Origin: UBA4729 sp039931245
GTDB taxonomy: Bacteria; Patescibacteriota; Saccharimonadia; Saccharimonadales; UBA4665
Direction: 5' to 3'
Length of the DNA: 22,894 nt
NCBI GenBank assembly: GCA_039931245.1
Contig: JBDTSH010000025.1
Span: 1-22,894 of the forward strand
Below the pieces are notes generated by a model that saw nothing but the letters and a program-made list of their open reading frames with translations, did no database searches and was not told the DNA's origin. Positions within the stretch are counted from its first letter, which is position 1, and each line of letters begins with the position of its first letter. This document shows positions 1 through 8,104 of the stretch, piece by piece. The position numbers were made by a program, and so were the translations under genes.

Positions 1-1779
1 GCCGTCTTGATGCTCCTCCGCGGCGTCGTTGATGCCCTGATGATTCGCGGCCAACAGGCCACCTCGGTCGGTGCGTCCCACGGCTTTTTGAGCGCCGATC
101 ACTTTCAGCAGATCTTCTCAGCTCATGGCACGATCATGATCTTTTTCGTGGCGATGGGGTTGATGTTTGGGCTGATTAACCTGATCGTTCCGCTGCAAAT
201 TGGCGCCCGCGACGTGGCTTTTCCGTTCCTCAATTCGATTAGTTTCTGGCTATTCGGCGCCGGCATGGTCCTAATCAATTTATCATTGGTGCTCGGTGAA
301 TTTTCGGCGGCCGGTTGGCTGGCCTACCCGCCGCTGTCGGGTATCGCCTACAGCCCGGGCGTCGGCGTTGATTATTGGATATGGAGTCTGCAAATCGCCG
401 GTATCGGTAGTCTGCTGTCCGGTATCAATTTTATTGTCACTATTCTGAAGCTGCGCTGCCCGGGCATGACGCTTATGAAGATGCCCATGTTCACCTGGAC
501 CGTCCTGTGGGCCATGGTGATGGTTATTTTTGCTTTTCCAATCCTCACGGCCACCTTGGCCATGCTGGCCCTCGACCGATCTCTCGGGATGCACTTCTTT
601 ACCTCGGACTTCGGCGGCAACCCGATGATGTATATCAACTTAATTTGGGCGTGGGGACACCCCGAAGTCTATATCCTGGTGCTGCCGGCTTTTGGGGTCT
701 ATTCAGAAATCGTGGCGACCTTTTCGCGCAAGCGCTTATTTGGCTATAGCTCGATGGTTTGGGCGACCGGCTCAATCGCCGTGCTGAGCTTTATTGTCTG
801 GCTGCACCACTTCTTTACGATGGGGGCGGGGGCCAATGTGAACGCCTTTTTTGGCATCATGACCGGCATCATCGCCATTCCGACGGGCGTCAAACTGTTT
901 AACTGGCTATTCACAATGTACCGCGGGCGAATTCTGTTCGCGACGCCGATGTTATGGTTCTTGGGCTTTGTGGTGATCTTTACGATTGGTGGCATGATGG
1001 GCGTATTGATGTCGGTGCCGGCGATTGACTTCCAGGTGCACAACAGCCTGTTTTTGGTGGCGCACTTTCATATGATGATCGTCGGCGGGGTGGTGTTTGG
1101 CTACTTTGCCGGTATCACCTATTGGTTCCCTAAGATCTTCGGTTTCACCCTCAACGAACGCCTGGGCCGCTACGCCTTTTGGTGCTGGTTGATCGGCTTT
1201 TCGCTGGCTTTCTTGCCGCTCTACGTCCTCGGATTGATGGGGGCCACTCGGCGGTTGGATCATTACGACGCCTCGCTCGGCTGGCAAGGTTTGTTTGCCG
1301 TGGCGGGCGTCGGGGTGTTGATTGTCGGCGCCGGTATTGGCTTCCAGCTCTTGCAACTGGTTGTCAGTATCATCCAGCGCCAGAAGCACCTCGATGTCAC
1401 TGGCGATCCGTGGCAGGGGCGGACGTTAGAATGGTCAACCGCCTCGCCGGCGCCGTTCTATAACTTCGCAGTCACGCCGACGGTCACCGACCGAGACCCG
1501 TTCTGGGAAGCCAAACGCATTAATCACCAGCCCGCCAAACCCCACTTCGTCGATATTCATATGCCTAAGAACTCGCCGTTTGGCATGTATATTGCCGGCT
1601 TTAGTTTCCTGTTTGGCTTTGCCGCCATTTGGCATATCAATTGGTTGCTGCCGGTCGGCCTATTGGGTGTTATTGCCTGCGTGATAATTCGGCTGAACGA
1701 TGACGCAACCAGTTATTACCTGCCGGCTGAGCAAGTCGCAAAAATTGAAGCCAGTTCAAAGCGAAGGCGCTACATATGA
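1..1779 (+). CDS. cyoB: Cytochrome bo3 ubiquinol oxidase subunit I, 5' partial
   Basis: Catalytic subunit of a heme-copper quinol oxidase: it oxidises ubiquinol, reduces O2 to water and pumps protons across the cytoplasmic membrane. The frame is open from base 1, so the gene begins upstream. About 592 residues are visible and roughly 70 N-terminal ones are missing compared with E. coli CyoB, to which the sequence aligns nearly end to end. Seen directly: the low-spin heme b histidine in AHGTIMIFF (124-126), the active-site GHPEVY with CuB His (658-660), Glu and the cross-linked Tyr (670-672), the two CuB histidines in LHHFF (805-810), and the heme o3 and heme b histidines in AHFH (1063-1071). 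The K-channel lysine (IPTGVK) and the D-channel aspartate (ARDVAFPFLN) are also present, so it should be an active, pumping A-type enzyme. Its stop overlaps the cyoC start (ATGA). cyoA would be expected just upstream, outside the window. Confidence 0.97.
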   Translation, partial: AVLMLLRGVVDALMIRGQQATSVGASHGFLSADHFQQIFSAHGTIMIFFVAMGLMFGLINLIVPLQIGARDVAFPFLNSISFWLFGAGMVLINLSLVLGEFSAAGWLAYPPLSGIAYSPGVGVDYWIWSLQIAGIGSLLSGINFIVTILKLRCPGMTLMKMPMFTWTVLWAMVMVIFAFPILTATLAMLALDRSLGMHFFTSDFGGNPMMYINLIWAWGHPEVYILVLPAFGVYSEIVATFSRKRLFGYSSMVWATGSIAVLSFIVWLHHFFTMGAGANVNAFFGIMTGIIAIPTGVKLFNWLFTMYRGRILFATPMLWFLGFVVIFTIGGMMGVLMSVPAIDFQVHNSLFLVAHFHMMIVGGVVFGYFAGITYWFPKIFGFTLNERLGRYAFWCWLIGFSLAFLPLYVLGLMGATRRLDHYDASLGWQGLFAVAGVGVLIVGAGIGFQLLQLVVSIIQRQKHLDVTGDPWQGRTLEWSTASPAPFYNFAVTPTVTDRDPFWEAKRINHQPAKPHFVDIHMPKNSPFGMYIAGFSFLFGFAAIWHINWLLPVGLLGVIACVIIRLNDDATSYYLPAEQVAKIEASSKRRRYI

Positions 1780-2378
1780 GTGAAAGTTTAGTCATGCACC
1801 ACGACGCCCATCACGCGGCGGCTCCGAAGGCCTTATTTGGCTTCTGGGTCTATCTGATGACCGATTGCGTCCTATTTGCTACACTGTTCGCGACCTATGC
1901 GGTCCTGCATAACAGCACAGCTGGCGGACCGGCTGGTCGAGAGCTGTTTAACTTGCCCAACGTTTTGGCCGAGACTCTCCTATTGCTAACGAGCAGTTTT
2001 AGCTGCGGCCTGATGATGTTAGCGGCCCACCGAAATAATAAAAAGCAGGTTTTGCTATGGCTCGCGCTGACAGCCGCCTTGGGAGTCGCTTTTTTAGCGC
2101 TGGAACTGATTGAATTTCATCAGCTTGTCGTAGCCGGCAATAGCTGGCGCCGCAGCGGTTTCCTATCGGCGTTCTTTACGCTCGTCGGAACGCACGGCTT
2201 GCACATCGCCACCGGCTTGCTCTGGATGGGCGTCACGGCTGCGGCCGTGGCCCGCCGGGGCTTAACGACGTTGACGCTCCGCCGCCTGACGCTGCTCAGC
2301 CTCTTCTGGCACTTCCTCGATATTATTTGGATTTTCATCTTTACGATCGTCTACCTGATGGGGACGCAACCGCTATGA
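1776..2378 (+). CDS. cyoC: Cytochrome bo3 ubiquinol oxidase subunit III
   Basis: Integral membrane subunit III of the bo3 oxidase, needed for assembly and stability rather than catalysis. At 200 residues it is close to the usual length of about 204. A His-rich N-terminus (HHDAHHAA) is followed by five predicted helices. Family landmarks visible in order are FGFWVYLMTDCVLFATLFATYAV, TAGGPAGRELF, SGFLSAFFTLVGTHGLHIATGLLWM and SLFWHFLDIIWIFIFTIVYLMG, all as in E. coli CyoC. The ATG at 1776 overlaps the cyoB stop (ATGA) and its own stop overlaps the cyoD start in the same way, so translation of cyoB-C-D is coupled. No separate promoter is visible. Confidence 0.96.
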   Translation: MSESLVMHHDAHHAAAPKALFGFWVYLMTDCVLFATLFATYAVLHNSTAGGPAGRELFNLPNVLAETLLLLTSSFSCGLMMLAAHRNNKKQVLLWLALTAALGVAFLALELIEFHQLVVAGNSWRRSGFLSAFFTLVGTHGLHIATGLLWMGVTAAAVARRGLTTLTLRRLTLLSLFWHFLDIIWIFIFTIVYLMGTQPL

Positions 2379-2755
2379 GCCACGATATGCGCGTCGTTGA
2401 TACCCAACATGAAGTCGGGCAGGGCAGCTTGCTGTCGTATAGCAGCGGGTTTGTGTTGTCGATTATTCTGACGCTGGCCGCCTACCAGCTGGTCGTGAAC
2501 CACCTTGTGGCGGGCTGGGCTTTGATTTTCACAATTCTCGGGCTGGCGGTCGTCCAATTGCTCGTTCAACTGTTATTCTTTCTGCATCTCGGGCGCGAGT
2601 CCAAGCCGCGCTGGAACCTCGTGGTGTTTCTATTTATGGTGCTGGTGGTCGTGATCATCGCCGGTGGTTCGTTATGGATCATGAAAAACTTGAACTATCG
2701 GACGATGTCGCCAGCCCAGACCAAAACCTACCTGCGTGACCACGAAGGCTTGTAG
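2375..2755 (+). CDS. cyoD: Cytochrome bo3 ubiquinol oxidase subunit IV
   Basis: Small three-helix subunit IV of the bo3 oxidase, thought to help CuB insertion and complex assembly. It has 126 residues, against about 109 in E. coli; the difference includes a charged C-terminal extension after the last helix (MSPAQTKTYLRDHEGL). The core resembles E. coli CyoD closely: YSSGFVLSIILT, then AVVQLLVQLLFFLHL, then GGSLWIMKNLNY. I placed the start at 2375 rather than at an in-frame site 48 bases upstream, because 2375 gives the ATGA overlap with the cyoC stop seen between the other subunits and a normal N-terminus. Confidence 0.94.
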   Translation: MSHDMRVVDTQHEVGQGSLLSYSSGFVLSIILTLAAYQLVVNHLVAGWALIFTILGLAVVQLLVQLLFFLHLGRESKPRWNLVVFLFMVLVVVIIAGGSLWIMKNLNYRTMSPAQTKTYLRDHEGL

Positions 2756-2757
2756 CG

Positions 2758-3618
2758 GTGGCGTCGCTCAAAGAGTTCTACTCCCTGACGAAGCCGGGAA
2801 TCATCCGCGGCAATGCCCTCAGCGCCACGGCCGGTTTTTTACTGGCCGCCCGCGGCCACGTCAATCTTGTCCTGATGGCGGCGACTATCGGCGGGCTTTC
2901 ATTAGTGATCGCCTCGGCCGGCGTCTTGAACAACTACATCGACCGCAGCCTCGATCGTAAAATGACCCGGACGAAAAAACGAGCGCTGGCGCAAGGCTCG
3001 ATTTCCGGGCGGAGCGCGCTTATCTATGCTGGCTGGCTGGGGATCGCCGGGGAAGTAATTCTGGCGGCCTTCGCCAACGGCCTGACCGCCGGGCTGGCTT
3101 TGTTTGGCTTGGTGATGTATGTGGTTGTCTATGGGTTTTGGAAACGCCGCTCAACCCTGGGCACCATTATCGGCAGCCTGTCGGGGGCCGTTCCACCCGT
3201 TGTGGGTTACTGTGCCGTGACCAATCGACTGGACGGCGCGGCTGGACTGCTTTTTCTGATACTAGTTTTTTGGCAAATGCCGCATTTTTTTGCCATCGCC
3301 TTGTATCGAGTGAAGGACTACGCCAGCGCCGGCCTGCCCGTCTTGCCCGTCGCCAAAGGCGTCCAGACGACCAAGCGCCAAATCGTTGCCTATACCATCG
3401 CCTTTACCGTGGTCAGCGCTTTACCGAGCGTTTTCGGCTACACCGGGCGGGTCTATCTCGCCGTGGCGCTCCTCCTCGGACTGAGTTGGACAATACTGAG
3501 CCTGCGCGGCTTTTCAGCGCCCGACGACTCGCGCTGGGCTCGTCAAATGTTCAGCTTCTCATTGCTGGCGATGACGGTCCTCTGTCTGGTTATGTCAGTC
3601 GATCATTTTCTGCCGTAG
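2758..3618 (+). CDS. cyoE: Protoheme IX farnesyltransferase (heme O synthase)
   Basis: Membrane-bound prenyltransferase that adds a farnesyl group to heme b to give heme O, the cofactor of the high-spin site of the upstream oxidase. It has 286 residues and belongs to the UbiA superfamily. Seen directly: the first polyprenyl-diphosphate/Mg2+ motif in NNYIDRSLDRKMTRTKKR (residues 58-75), the conserved loop YGFWKRRSTLGTIIGSLSGAVPPVVGY, and WQMPHFFAIALYRVKDYASAGLPVLPV, both characteristic of heme O synthases. About eight or nine helices are predicted. The start is a GTG two bases after the cyoD stop. As the last gene of cyoBCDE it places cofactor production with the oxidase. No heme biosynthesis genes are in the window, so the source of protoheme is unknown. 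Confidence 0.95.
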   Translation: MASLKEFYSLTKPGIIRGNALSATAGFLLAARGHVNLVLMAATIGGLSLVIASAGVLNNYIDRSLDRKMTRTKKRALAQGSISGRSALIYAGWLGIAGEVILAAFANGLTAGLALFGLVMYVVVYGFWKRRSTLGTIIGSLSGAVPPVVGYCAVTNRLDGAAGLLFLILVFWQMPHFFAIALYRVKDYASAGLPVLPVAKGVQTTKRQIVAYTIAFTVVSALPSVFGYTGRVYLAVALLLGLSWTILSLRGFSAPDDSRWARQMFSFSLLAMTVLCLVMSVDHFLP

Positions 3619-3661
3619 CAAATAGTAGGGAGTAGGCTAGCGGCCTCAATCGTCAGACCCG

Positions 3662-3690
3662 TTGCATTACTCCGGATAAGTTTCTATACT
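3662..3690 (+). promoter_or_regulatory. Sigma70-type promoter for the first surface gene
   Basis: TTGCAT (3662-3667), a 17-base spacer and TATACT (3685-3690). The start codon at 3700 follows the -10 box by only nine bases, so the mRNA is predicted to be leaderless or nearly so. An AGGA lies at 3694-3697 but is only two bases from the ATG, too close for normal Shine-Dalgarno use. The promoter separates the cyo operon from the surface locus. Confidence 0.65.
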
Positions 3691-3699
3691 TCTAGGAAT

Positions 3700-4764
3700 A
3701 TGCATAAGTTGTTTGCCGGAAGTTTAGGATTACTGCTGTTTGCGGTGATGCCGTTTACGACTAATTACAAGCTTAATAGCTACGGCTTTGGCAGCGGCGG
3801 CGGTACGGCCTCGACCGCTAACTACGCCCTGGAAGGGAAGACCGGTGAGATCAGTGGGCAACCGACAAGTACGGCTAATTATAAGATACTCCCGGCCTAC
3901 ATTGGCAGCCGCCAAGCCAACGTTCCGCTACTCGCCAGTCTCGATAACAACGGCGGCATCTATTATAATAAATTGCACTTTGTCATCGACACCCAAAGTA
4001 ACCCCACTGACGCCAAGTACGCCCTTGAAATTAGTACCGATAACTTTGTCGCCGATACCCACTACGTCAAGAATGATCTGACAGTTGGCACCACATTGAG
4101 CACGACTGATTTCCAAACCTACACGACTTGGGGCGGCGCCGGCGGGGCGAACATCATCGGGCTGGCTTATAACCAACAGTATTGGGTGCGGGTCAGCGCT
4201 ACTCAGGGCAGCTTCACCCAATCAGCCTATGGTCCCACCCCCAGTACTGCCGCCAACACCGCCACCACCGCTAATCCGTCGATAACTTTTAATCTGACGA
4301 CTACTAGTCAGGCCCTGCCGCCCTACAGTATTAGTATCGGGACCTTGAGCCTCGGTGCCATCGGGACTTCCGCTGATACGGTTAACCTCGGCTTAACAAC
4401 CAACGCCAGCAACGGGGCGAACTTATACATCCTGTCTAAAAATAGCGGTCTCAAAAGTACCTCAACCGCCAACACGATTGCCTCGGCCTCGGTGGCGCTC
4501 GGTTCAGTGGGGAGTGGTTACGGCGTCCAGTCGTCATCGGCTAGCCAGTCGTCGGGCGGCCCGCTGACAGCCGTCAGTCCCTACGCCGGCACGAGCGACG
4601 TCGTTGGCGTCGTCGATAGCTTGAACCGCAGTCTCTACACCAGTTCGGCGCCTATCACCGGCGGCGCGGCAAGTTTCCTGTTCAAGGCCAAGGCCGCCAC
4701 GACAGTGGTCGCCGCCAATGACTACACCGATATGGTGACAATTGTCGCTGCCGGAAATTTCTAG
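3700..4764 (+). CDS. Secreted beta-rich surface protein with WxL-like C-terminal region
   Basis: A 354-residue secreted protein of unknown function. Residues 1-20 form a hydrophobic signal. The next part holds two related segments ending in STANYALEGKTGEISGQ and STANYKILPAYIG, a style common in Patescibacteria surface proteins. A middle region (about 75-190, NQQYWVRVSAT) reads like a fibronectin-III-type fold. The C-terminal ~150 residues are Ser/Thr/Ala/Gly-rich and end in NDYTDMVTIVAAGNF, almost the same ending as the next gene. This terminal strand resembles the closing strand of WxL and spore-coat-U-like domains, but the WxL tryptophans are absent, so the relation is inferred. There is no sortase motif or C-terminal membrane helix, so retention at the surface would need a partner, possibly the DUF916-like proteins downstream. 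It could instead be a pilin-like or S-layer-associated protein. Confidence 0.8.
   Translation: MHKLFAGSLGLLLFAVMPFTTNYKLNSYGFGSGGGTASTANYALEGKTGEISGQPTSTANYKILPAYIGSRQANVPLLASLDNNGGIYYNKLHFVIDTQSNPTDAKYALEISTDNFVADTHYVKNDLTVGTTLSTTDFQTYTTWGGAGGANIIGLAYNQQYWVRVSATQGSFTQSAYGPTPSTAANTATTANPSITFNLTTTSQALPPYSISIGTLSLGAIGTSADTVNLGLTTNASNGANLYILSKNSGLKSTSTANTIASASVALGSVGSGYGVQSSSASQSSGGPLTAVSPYAGTSDVVGVVDSLNRSLYTSSAPITGGAASFLFKAKAATTVVAANDYTDMVTIVAAGNF
4711..4764 (+). repeat. Copy 1 of a 54-bp paralogous 3' end
   Basis: The last 18 codons of this gene match the last 18 codons of the following gene (5924-5977) at 45 of 54 bases, with differences mostly at third positions. This shows a shared C-terminal domain end kept under protein-level selection. 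Confidence 0.8.
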
Positions 4765-4794
4765 TTGACACGATATGATGCTTAAGGTTATTCT
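4765..4794 (+). promoter_or_regulatory. Promoter candidate for the second surface gene
   Basis: A consensus TTGACA (4765-4770) directly follows the upstream stop codon. An 18-base spacer leads to TATTCT (4789-4794), a moderate -10 box. The resulting 5' leader would be about 65 bases, unlike the very short leaders of neighbouring genes. TATACA at 4794-4799 is an alternative -10 box but is too far from the -35 box. Confidence 0.5.
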
Positions 4795-4867
4795 ATACAA
4801 AGTAAAGTTCGTAACTATAGCTCGAATGTACAAAATAAACACTTATCACTTAAGAAAGCAGGAAAAT

Positions 4868-5977
4868 ATGAAACATTACCTTAGTTCTGTCAGCACTAAA
4901 ACTTTCGTACTATTCACCACCCTCGTCCTGCTGTTGAGCGCCGGCTTGCCCGCTTTGGCGTCGGCCAGCCAACTCACTCAAACCGGCGTGCGCCTCGGGC
5001 GCCTGGCCATCAACTCCGGTTCCGGTGGGGCCGGCGATAATAACGATATGCTTCTCACCTTCAAGCTCAACACCGCCCCGACGACTGTCGCCAAGATTGA
5101 TATTGTCTTCCCGGCCAGCTTCACCATTGCCACCGGCACGCCGACACCGACCACCGGTAGCTACCCGGCCACCCCGGCCAGCATCGTGGCTCCTCCCGGC
5201 ACGCTGACCGCCGCCTCTACCGCCGGCACGAGAGACATCATGATATCCGGCCTGACGTCGGCTAGCTTAGTCAACACCAGCCTCTATGGCGTCGTTATAC
5301 CGGCCGGCACGATAACCAACCCCGGTACAGCCGGTGCCCAGAACATTACGGTGTGTAGCGAAACGGTCACTGGTACCGCGGCTTGTGCCACGAACACTGT
5401 CGATACATCAACCGTCCAAACCTATATTTACGGAGCCGGTGTCAATGGCGATCAAGTGACTATTAACGCCTCCGTGGCGGGAAACTTTAGTTTTGCGCTG
5501 AGCGCCAACAGTGACACGATTCCGAAGCTCGACCCGTCAGCTCTCCAAACGTCCACCGGGCTCACAATGACTGTCTCGACGAACTCGGCCCTCGGCTACA
5601 CGGCGTACGTCAAGTCCAAAAATAACTCGCTGACATCTGCTACTTCTCCGACGACACCAATTCCGACGGGTACATTCAACGGCGCCCTCGATACCGTGAC
5701 CCCCGGCACCAGCATCTACACCTTTGTCCCCTCAACGAATACCGCGGGCGGCACCAACTCGGGCGCGATTGCCTACGACGCTGAATATAGCGGGGCTTCC
5801 GGTACTCAAGGTGGTTCATTCAACGGCGCCAACGTCTTTAGCTCCTTCCAGTCGCGCAGCGGCTTCAGTAGTGGCGACATCATTAACCTCAAAGAGCGGG
5901 CCGCTGTTTCCAACACGGTGGGGGCTGCCAATGACTACACCGATACATTGACCATTGTTGCCGCCGGCAATTTCTAA
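4868..5977 (+). CDS. Secreted beta-rich surface protein, partner/paralog of upstream gene
   Basis: A 369-residue secreted protein of unknown function. The start at 4868 is chosen because it follows an AGGA (4860-4863) and opens a clear signal peptide (MKHYLSS...LPALASA). An in-frame ATG at 4775 would add a non-signal-like N-terminus. The mature N-terminal half (QTGVRLGRLAINSG..., NDMLLTFKLNT, DIVFPASFTIA) looks like an adhesin-type beta-sandwich. The C-terminal half shares with the upstream protein a run of beta strands, SKNNSLTS / SKNSGLKS-type turns, and the terminal NDYTDTLTIVAAGNF. The composition is rich in Thr, Ala, Ser and Gly. The WxL-like assignment rests on the terminal strand and on the DUF916-like genes that follow; no WxL motif is present. 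The protein is probably exported by Sec and displayed at the surface. Confidence 0.8.
   Translation: MKHYLSSVSTKTFVLFTTLVLLLSAGLPALASASQLTQTGVRLGRLAINSGSGGAGDNNDMLLTFKLNTAPTTVAKIDIVFPASFTIATGTPTPTTGSYPATPASIVAPPGTLTAASTAGTRDIMISGLTSASLVNTSLYGVVIPAGTITNPGTAGAQNITVCSETVTGTAACATNTVDTSTVQTYIYGAGVNGDQVTINASVAGNFSFALSANSDTIPKLDPSALQTSTGLTMTVSTNSALGYTAYVKSKNNSLTSATSPTTPIPTGTFNGALDTVTPGTSIYTFVPSTNTAGGTNSGAIAYDAEYSGASGTQGGSFNGANVFSSFQSRSGFSSGDIINLKERAAVSNTVGAANDYTDTLTIVAAGNF
5924..5977 (+). repeat. Copy 2 of a 54-bp paralogous 3' end
   Basis: Matches 4711-4764 at 45 of 54 bases. It encodes the same terminal ANDYTD..TIVAAGNF segment. Confidence 0.8.
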
Positions 5978-6044
5978 ACGGCTCTAAACAAGCAACCGCT
6001 TGCCAAGCCATCTAAACACTATCGCTTTCACTATCCGTATCCGT

Positions 6045-6050
6045 TATACT
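6045..6050 (+). promoter_or_regulatory. -10 box giving a leaderless start at 6059
   Basis: TATACT lies eight bases before the ATG at 6059, with GGGGTTAA between them. There is no well-placed -35 hexamer (TCGCTT at 17-bp spacing is poor) and no Shine-Dalgarno sequence before the ATG. The predicted transcript starts at or within a couple of bases of the start codon. Confidence 0.55.
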
Positions 6051-6058
6051 GGGGTTAA

Positions 6059-7102
6059 ATGGGACGTCGCACATACATATTCGCCAGTTTGTTGGTACTG
6101 CTCGTCAGCCTACTTCTGCCCAGCGCGCCCGCTCGCGCGCTCAGCGGGGGCTTTAATCTGACAACGTCGCCCTCACCGATATCGTTGGCGACCTCGCCGG
6201 GCTCGACGGTTACTTCGGAATTTCGTGTCCTCAACAATGCCCCCCAACTCGAGCACCTGAAAGTCGGATTGATGAAGTTCCGTTCAACGGGTGAAACGGG
6301 CCGACCGAATCTGTATGATCGTGGGCCGGGCGATAGCTACTTTGATTGGATCAAGTTTACGCCCAGTAGTTTTGACGCCCCGACCGGCCAATGGGTCAAA
6401 GTGAAGATGACGATCACGGTACCCACGACGGCCAGCCTCGGCTACTACTACGCAGTGACCTTCCAGCGGAGCACTAACGCTGCGCCCCTTGCTGATCAAA
6501 CCGCCTCGGTCATTGGTGCCTCGGCGACGCTGGTTTTGCTTGACGTTGTAACGCCCAATCAGCATCCGAAGCTGACGATTGCCAATTTTACGAGCGATCA
6601 CCACGTCTACCAGTATCTACCGGCCACGCTATCAATTCGAGTCCACAATACGGGCAATATTCATATGCACCCGGGGGGCAATATTTTCATCAAGCGTGGT
6701 GGTAAAACTGTCGCCACTCTCGACGTGAACCCCTACCAAGGCAACATTCTCCCGGCTTCGTACCGGGTCTTTACGGCCGATTGGCGCGACGGTTTTCCAA
6801 TCTACCAAGACAAGCAGGCCGACGGCAAACCGACACTCACCAAGAGCGGGTTACCGGATCGGTCATTACACTGGGACCTCACGAAAGTCACCAAACTTCG
6901 CTTCGGCAAATACACGGCCCAGGCCCTGGTTGTATACAATGACGGGACGCGCGACGTCCCCTTAGAAGCCACCACTAGTTTTTGGGTCATCCCCTGGACG
7001 TTCTTGCTGATTGGCCTGAGCCTCATCCTGTTCGTCGTGGCGGGCATGTGGTTCGTCGGCCGCCACCTGCTAAAAAGCACGACCTACCGGGGACGGGTGT
7101 GA
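6059..7102 (+). CDS. DUF916-like secreted, membrane-anchored protein 1
   Basis: A 347-residue exported protein. A signal peptide (residues 1-28, ending PARALS) is followed by an immunoglobulin-like domain with the order expected of DUF916 / WxL-interacting proteins: SPSPISLATSPGSTVTSEFRVLNNA, then FTPSSFDAPTGQWVKVKMTITVP, then GYYYAVTFQR. A second beta domain (about 185-310) contains HNTGNIHMHPGGNIFI. A C-terminal helix (about 312-333, FLLIGLSLILFVVAGMWFV) and a short basic tail anchor it in the membrane. In Firmicutes, proteins of this plan bind WxL proteins and peptidoglycan. Here it may hold one or both of the two secreted proteins encoded just upstream. Its stop overlaps the start of a second protein of the same plan. 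The family call is from pattern, not from a search. Confidence 0.75.
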   Translation: MGRRTYIFASLLVLLVSLLLPSAPARALSGGFNLTTSPSPISLATSPGSTVTSEFRVLNNAPQLEHLKVGLMKFRSTGETGRPNLYDRGPGDSYFDWIKFTPSSFDAPTGQWVKVKMTITVPTTASLGYYYAVTFQRSTNAAPLADQTASVIGASATLVLLDVVTPNQHPKLTIANFTSDHHVYQYLPATLSIRVHNTGNIHMHPGGNIFIKRGGKTVATLDVNPYQGNILPASYRVFTADWRDGFPIYQDKQADGKPTLTKSGLPDRSLHWDLTKVTKLRFGKYTAQALVVYNDGTRDVPLEATTSFWVIPWTFLLIGLSLILFVVAGMWFVGRHLLKSTTYRGRV

Positions 7103-8073
7103 AGAAGTGGGCGCTAGTTTGCGTGCTGGGGCTGGGGTTTATAACAGGCTGGCCGCTGCCGCCAGCCAGCGCCGCCGCCCTTGCTCCTAACCAACCGGCC
7201 GGCATAACTCTGGCGCCGTTTCTGCAAACAATTTCGGTGGCCAGCTTTGAGCCAACCAAAAGCGTCAACTTAGTGGTCAGCAATCATACCCAGGTGACCC
7301 GCAATTTTAAGGTGAGTATCACTGATTTTGGCGCTCAAGGCGAATTTGGTGGCGTGGCTTTTTTGGGTTTATCAAACGGTAACAGCCCGTCTCGTTTCGG
7401 TTTAGCACGGTCAATGTCCGTCAGCCAATCTGATTTTAGTCTGGCGGCCAATGCCAGTACCACGCTCCTCATCACCGTTCACAACGACGAAAACCTTACC
7501 CCGGGCGGGCACTATGGGGCCGTTCTGGTCAATGAATCAACCGGTAGTTCTCAGCCTTCGGCCAATCGCGTCGGCGCAAATCCGACCGTATCGTCACTTA
7601 TTTTTGTGACTAAATTGGGCGGCGAACAATACGATTTACGACTCAACAGCGTCAGCCACGACACGAGTTGGCGGCACTTGCCCCAAGTGGCACACCTCCG
7701 TTTTTATAATCCGGGAAATGTCGCGGTTGTGCCCCGGGGGACGGTCCGCCTACTGGGCCCCCACAACTCCCTCATTGGGCAGGGCGCGATCAATGAAGAT
7801 TCGAGTTTTATCCTGCCCGACGCCTATCGCCAGCTTGGCGTGCCGATTAAATTGGTGGGAGCTGCGCCGTGGTGGCCGGCCCACTATACCCTGCAAGTAA
7901 ACTATCGCTATGACGGGCTCGCCCAGACGGCCCGGCACGAAGAAAAATTGTACTTCGTCAATTGGCCACACCTGGGCTTCAGCATCGTAATAATTATCGG
8001 TTTGGCAATAATGCTGTATTATTTCCGTCTGACCCTGTGGACAACTCTCAAAAAGGTCCGTTTTCACCCTTAA
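7099..8073 (+). CDS. DUF916-like secreted, membrane-anchored protein 2
   Basis: A 324-residue exported protein with the same architecture as its upstream neighbour. The GTG at 7099 overlaps the preceding TGA (GTGA), and a G-rich stretch precedes it. The signal peptide reads VKKWALVCVLGLGFITG...SAAA. The first domain, GITLAPFLQTISVASFEPTKSVNLVVSNHTQVTRNFKVSITDFG, is a good DUF916-type opening. LTPGGHYGAVLV and LRFYNPGNVAVVPRGTVRLLG follow in the second beta domain. A C-terminal helix (LGFSIVIIIGLAIMLYYF) ends in a basic tail. Translational coupling suggests the two proteins are made in equal amounts and may act as a pair. Longer in-frame starts exist, but they lie inside the previous gene and do not give a signal peptide at the N-terminus. 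Confidence 0.75.
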   Translation: MKKWALVCVLGLGFITGWPLPPASAAALAPNQPAGITLAPFLQTISVASFEPTKSVNLVVSNHTQVTRNFKVSITDFGAQGEFGGVAFLGLSNGNSPSRFGLARSMSVSQSDFSLAANASTTLLITVHNDENLTPGGHYGAVLVNESTGSSQPSANRVGANPTVSSLIFVTKLGGEQYDLRLNSVSHDTSWRHLPQVAHLRFYNPGNVAVVPRGTVRLLGPHNSLIGQGAINEDSSFILPDAYRQLGVPIKLVGAAPWWPAHYTLQVNYRYDGLAQTARHEEKLYFVNWPHLGFSIVIIIGLAIMLYYFRLTLWTTLKKVRFHP

Positions 8074-8104
8074 AACACCCCTGGTGACGCTTGTGTTTAT
8101 CTAG

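Noticed and set aside
952..1389. Long antisense frame inside cyoB, and similar antisense frames inside other genes
   Set aside because: They lie opposite well-supported genes, have no start context and no recognisable protein features.
4781..4794. Third copy of the CTTAA..TT operator
   Set aside because: Only the first half (CTTAAGGTT) matches; the second TTAA core is missing.
4775..4867. In-frame N-terminal extension of the second surface gene
   Set aside because: It would put 31 non-signal residues before a clear signal peptide; the ATG at 4868 has an AGGA at proper distance.
5989..6002. CAAGC-AACC-GCTTG hairpin after the second surface gene as terminator
   Set aside because: Only five base pairs and no T-tract follow it.
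6982..7098. Upstream in-frame start for the second DUF916-like gene
   Set aside because: It overlaps the previous coding sequence in another frame. The GTG at 7099 gives a signal peptide and the GTGA overlap.
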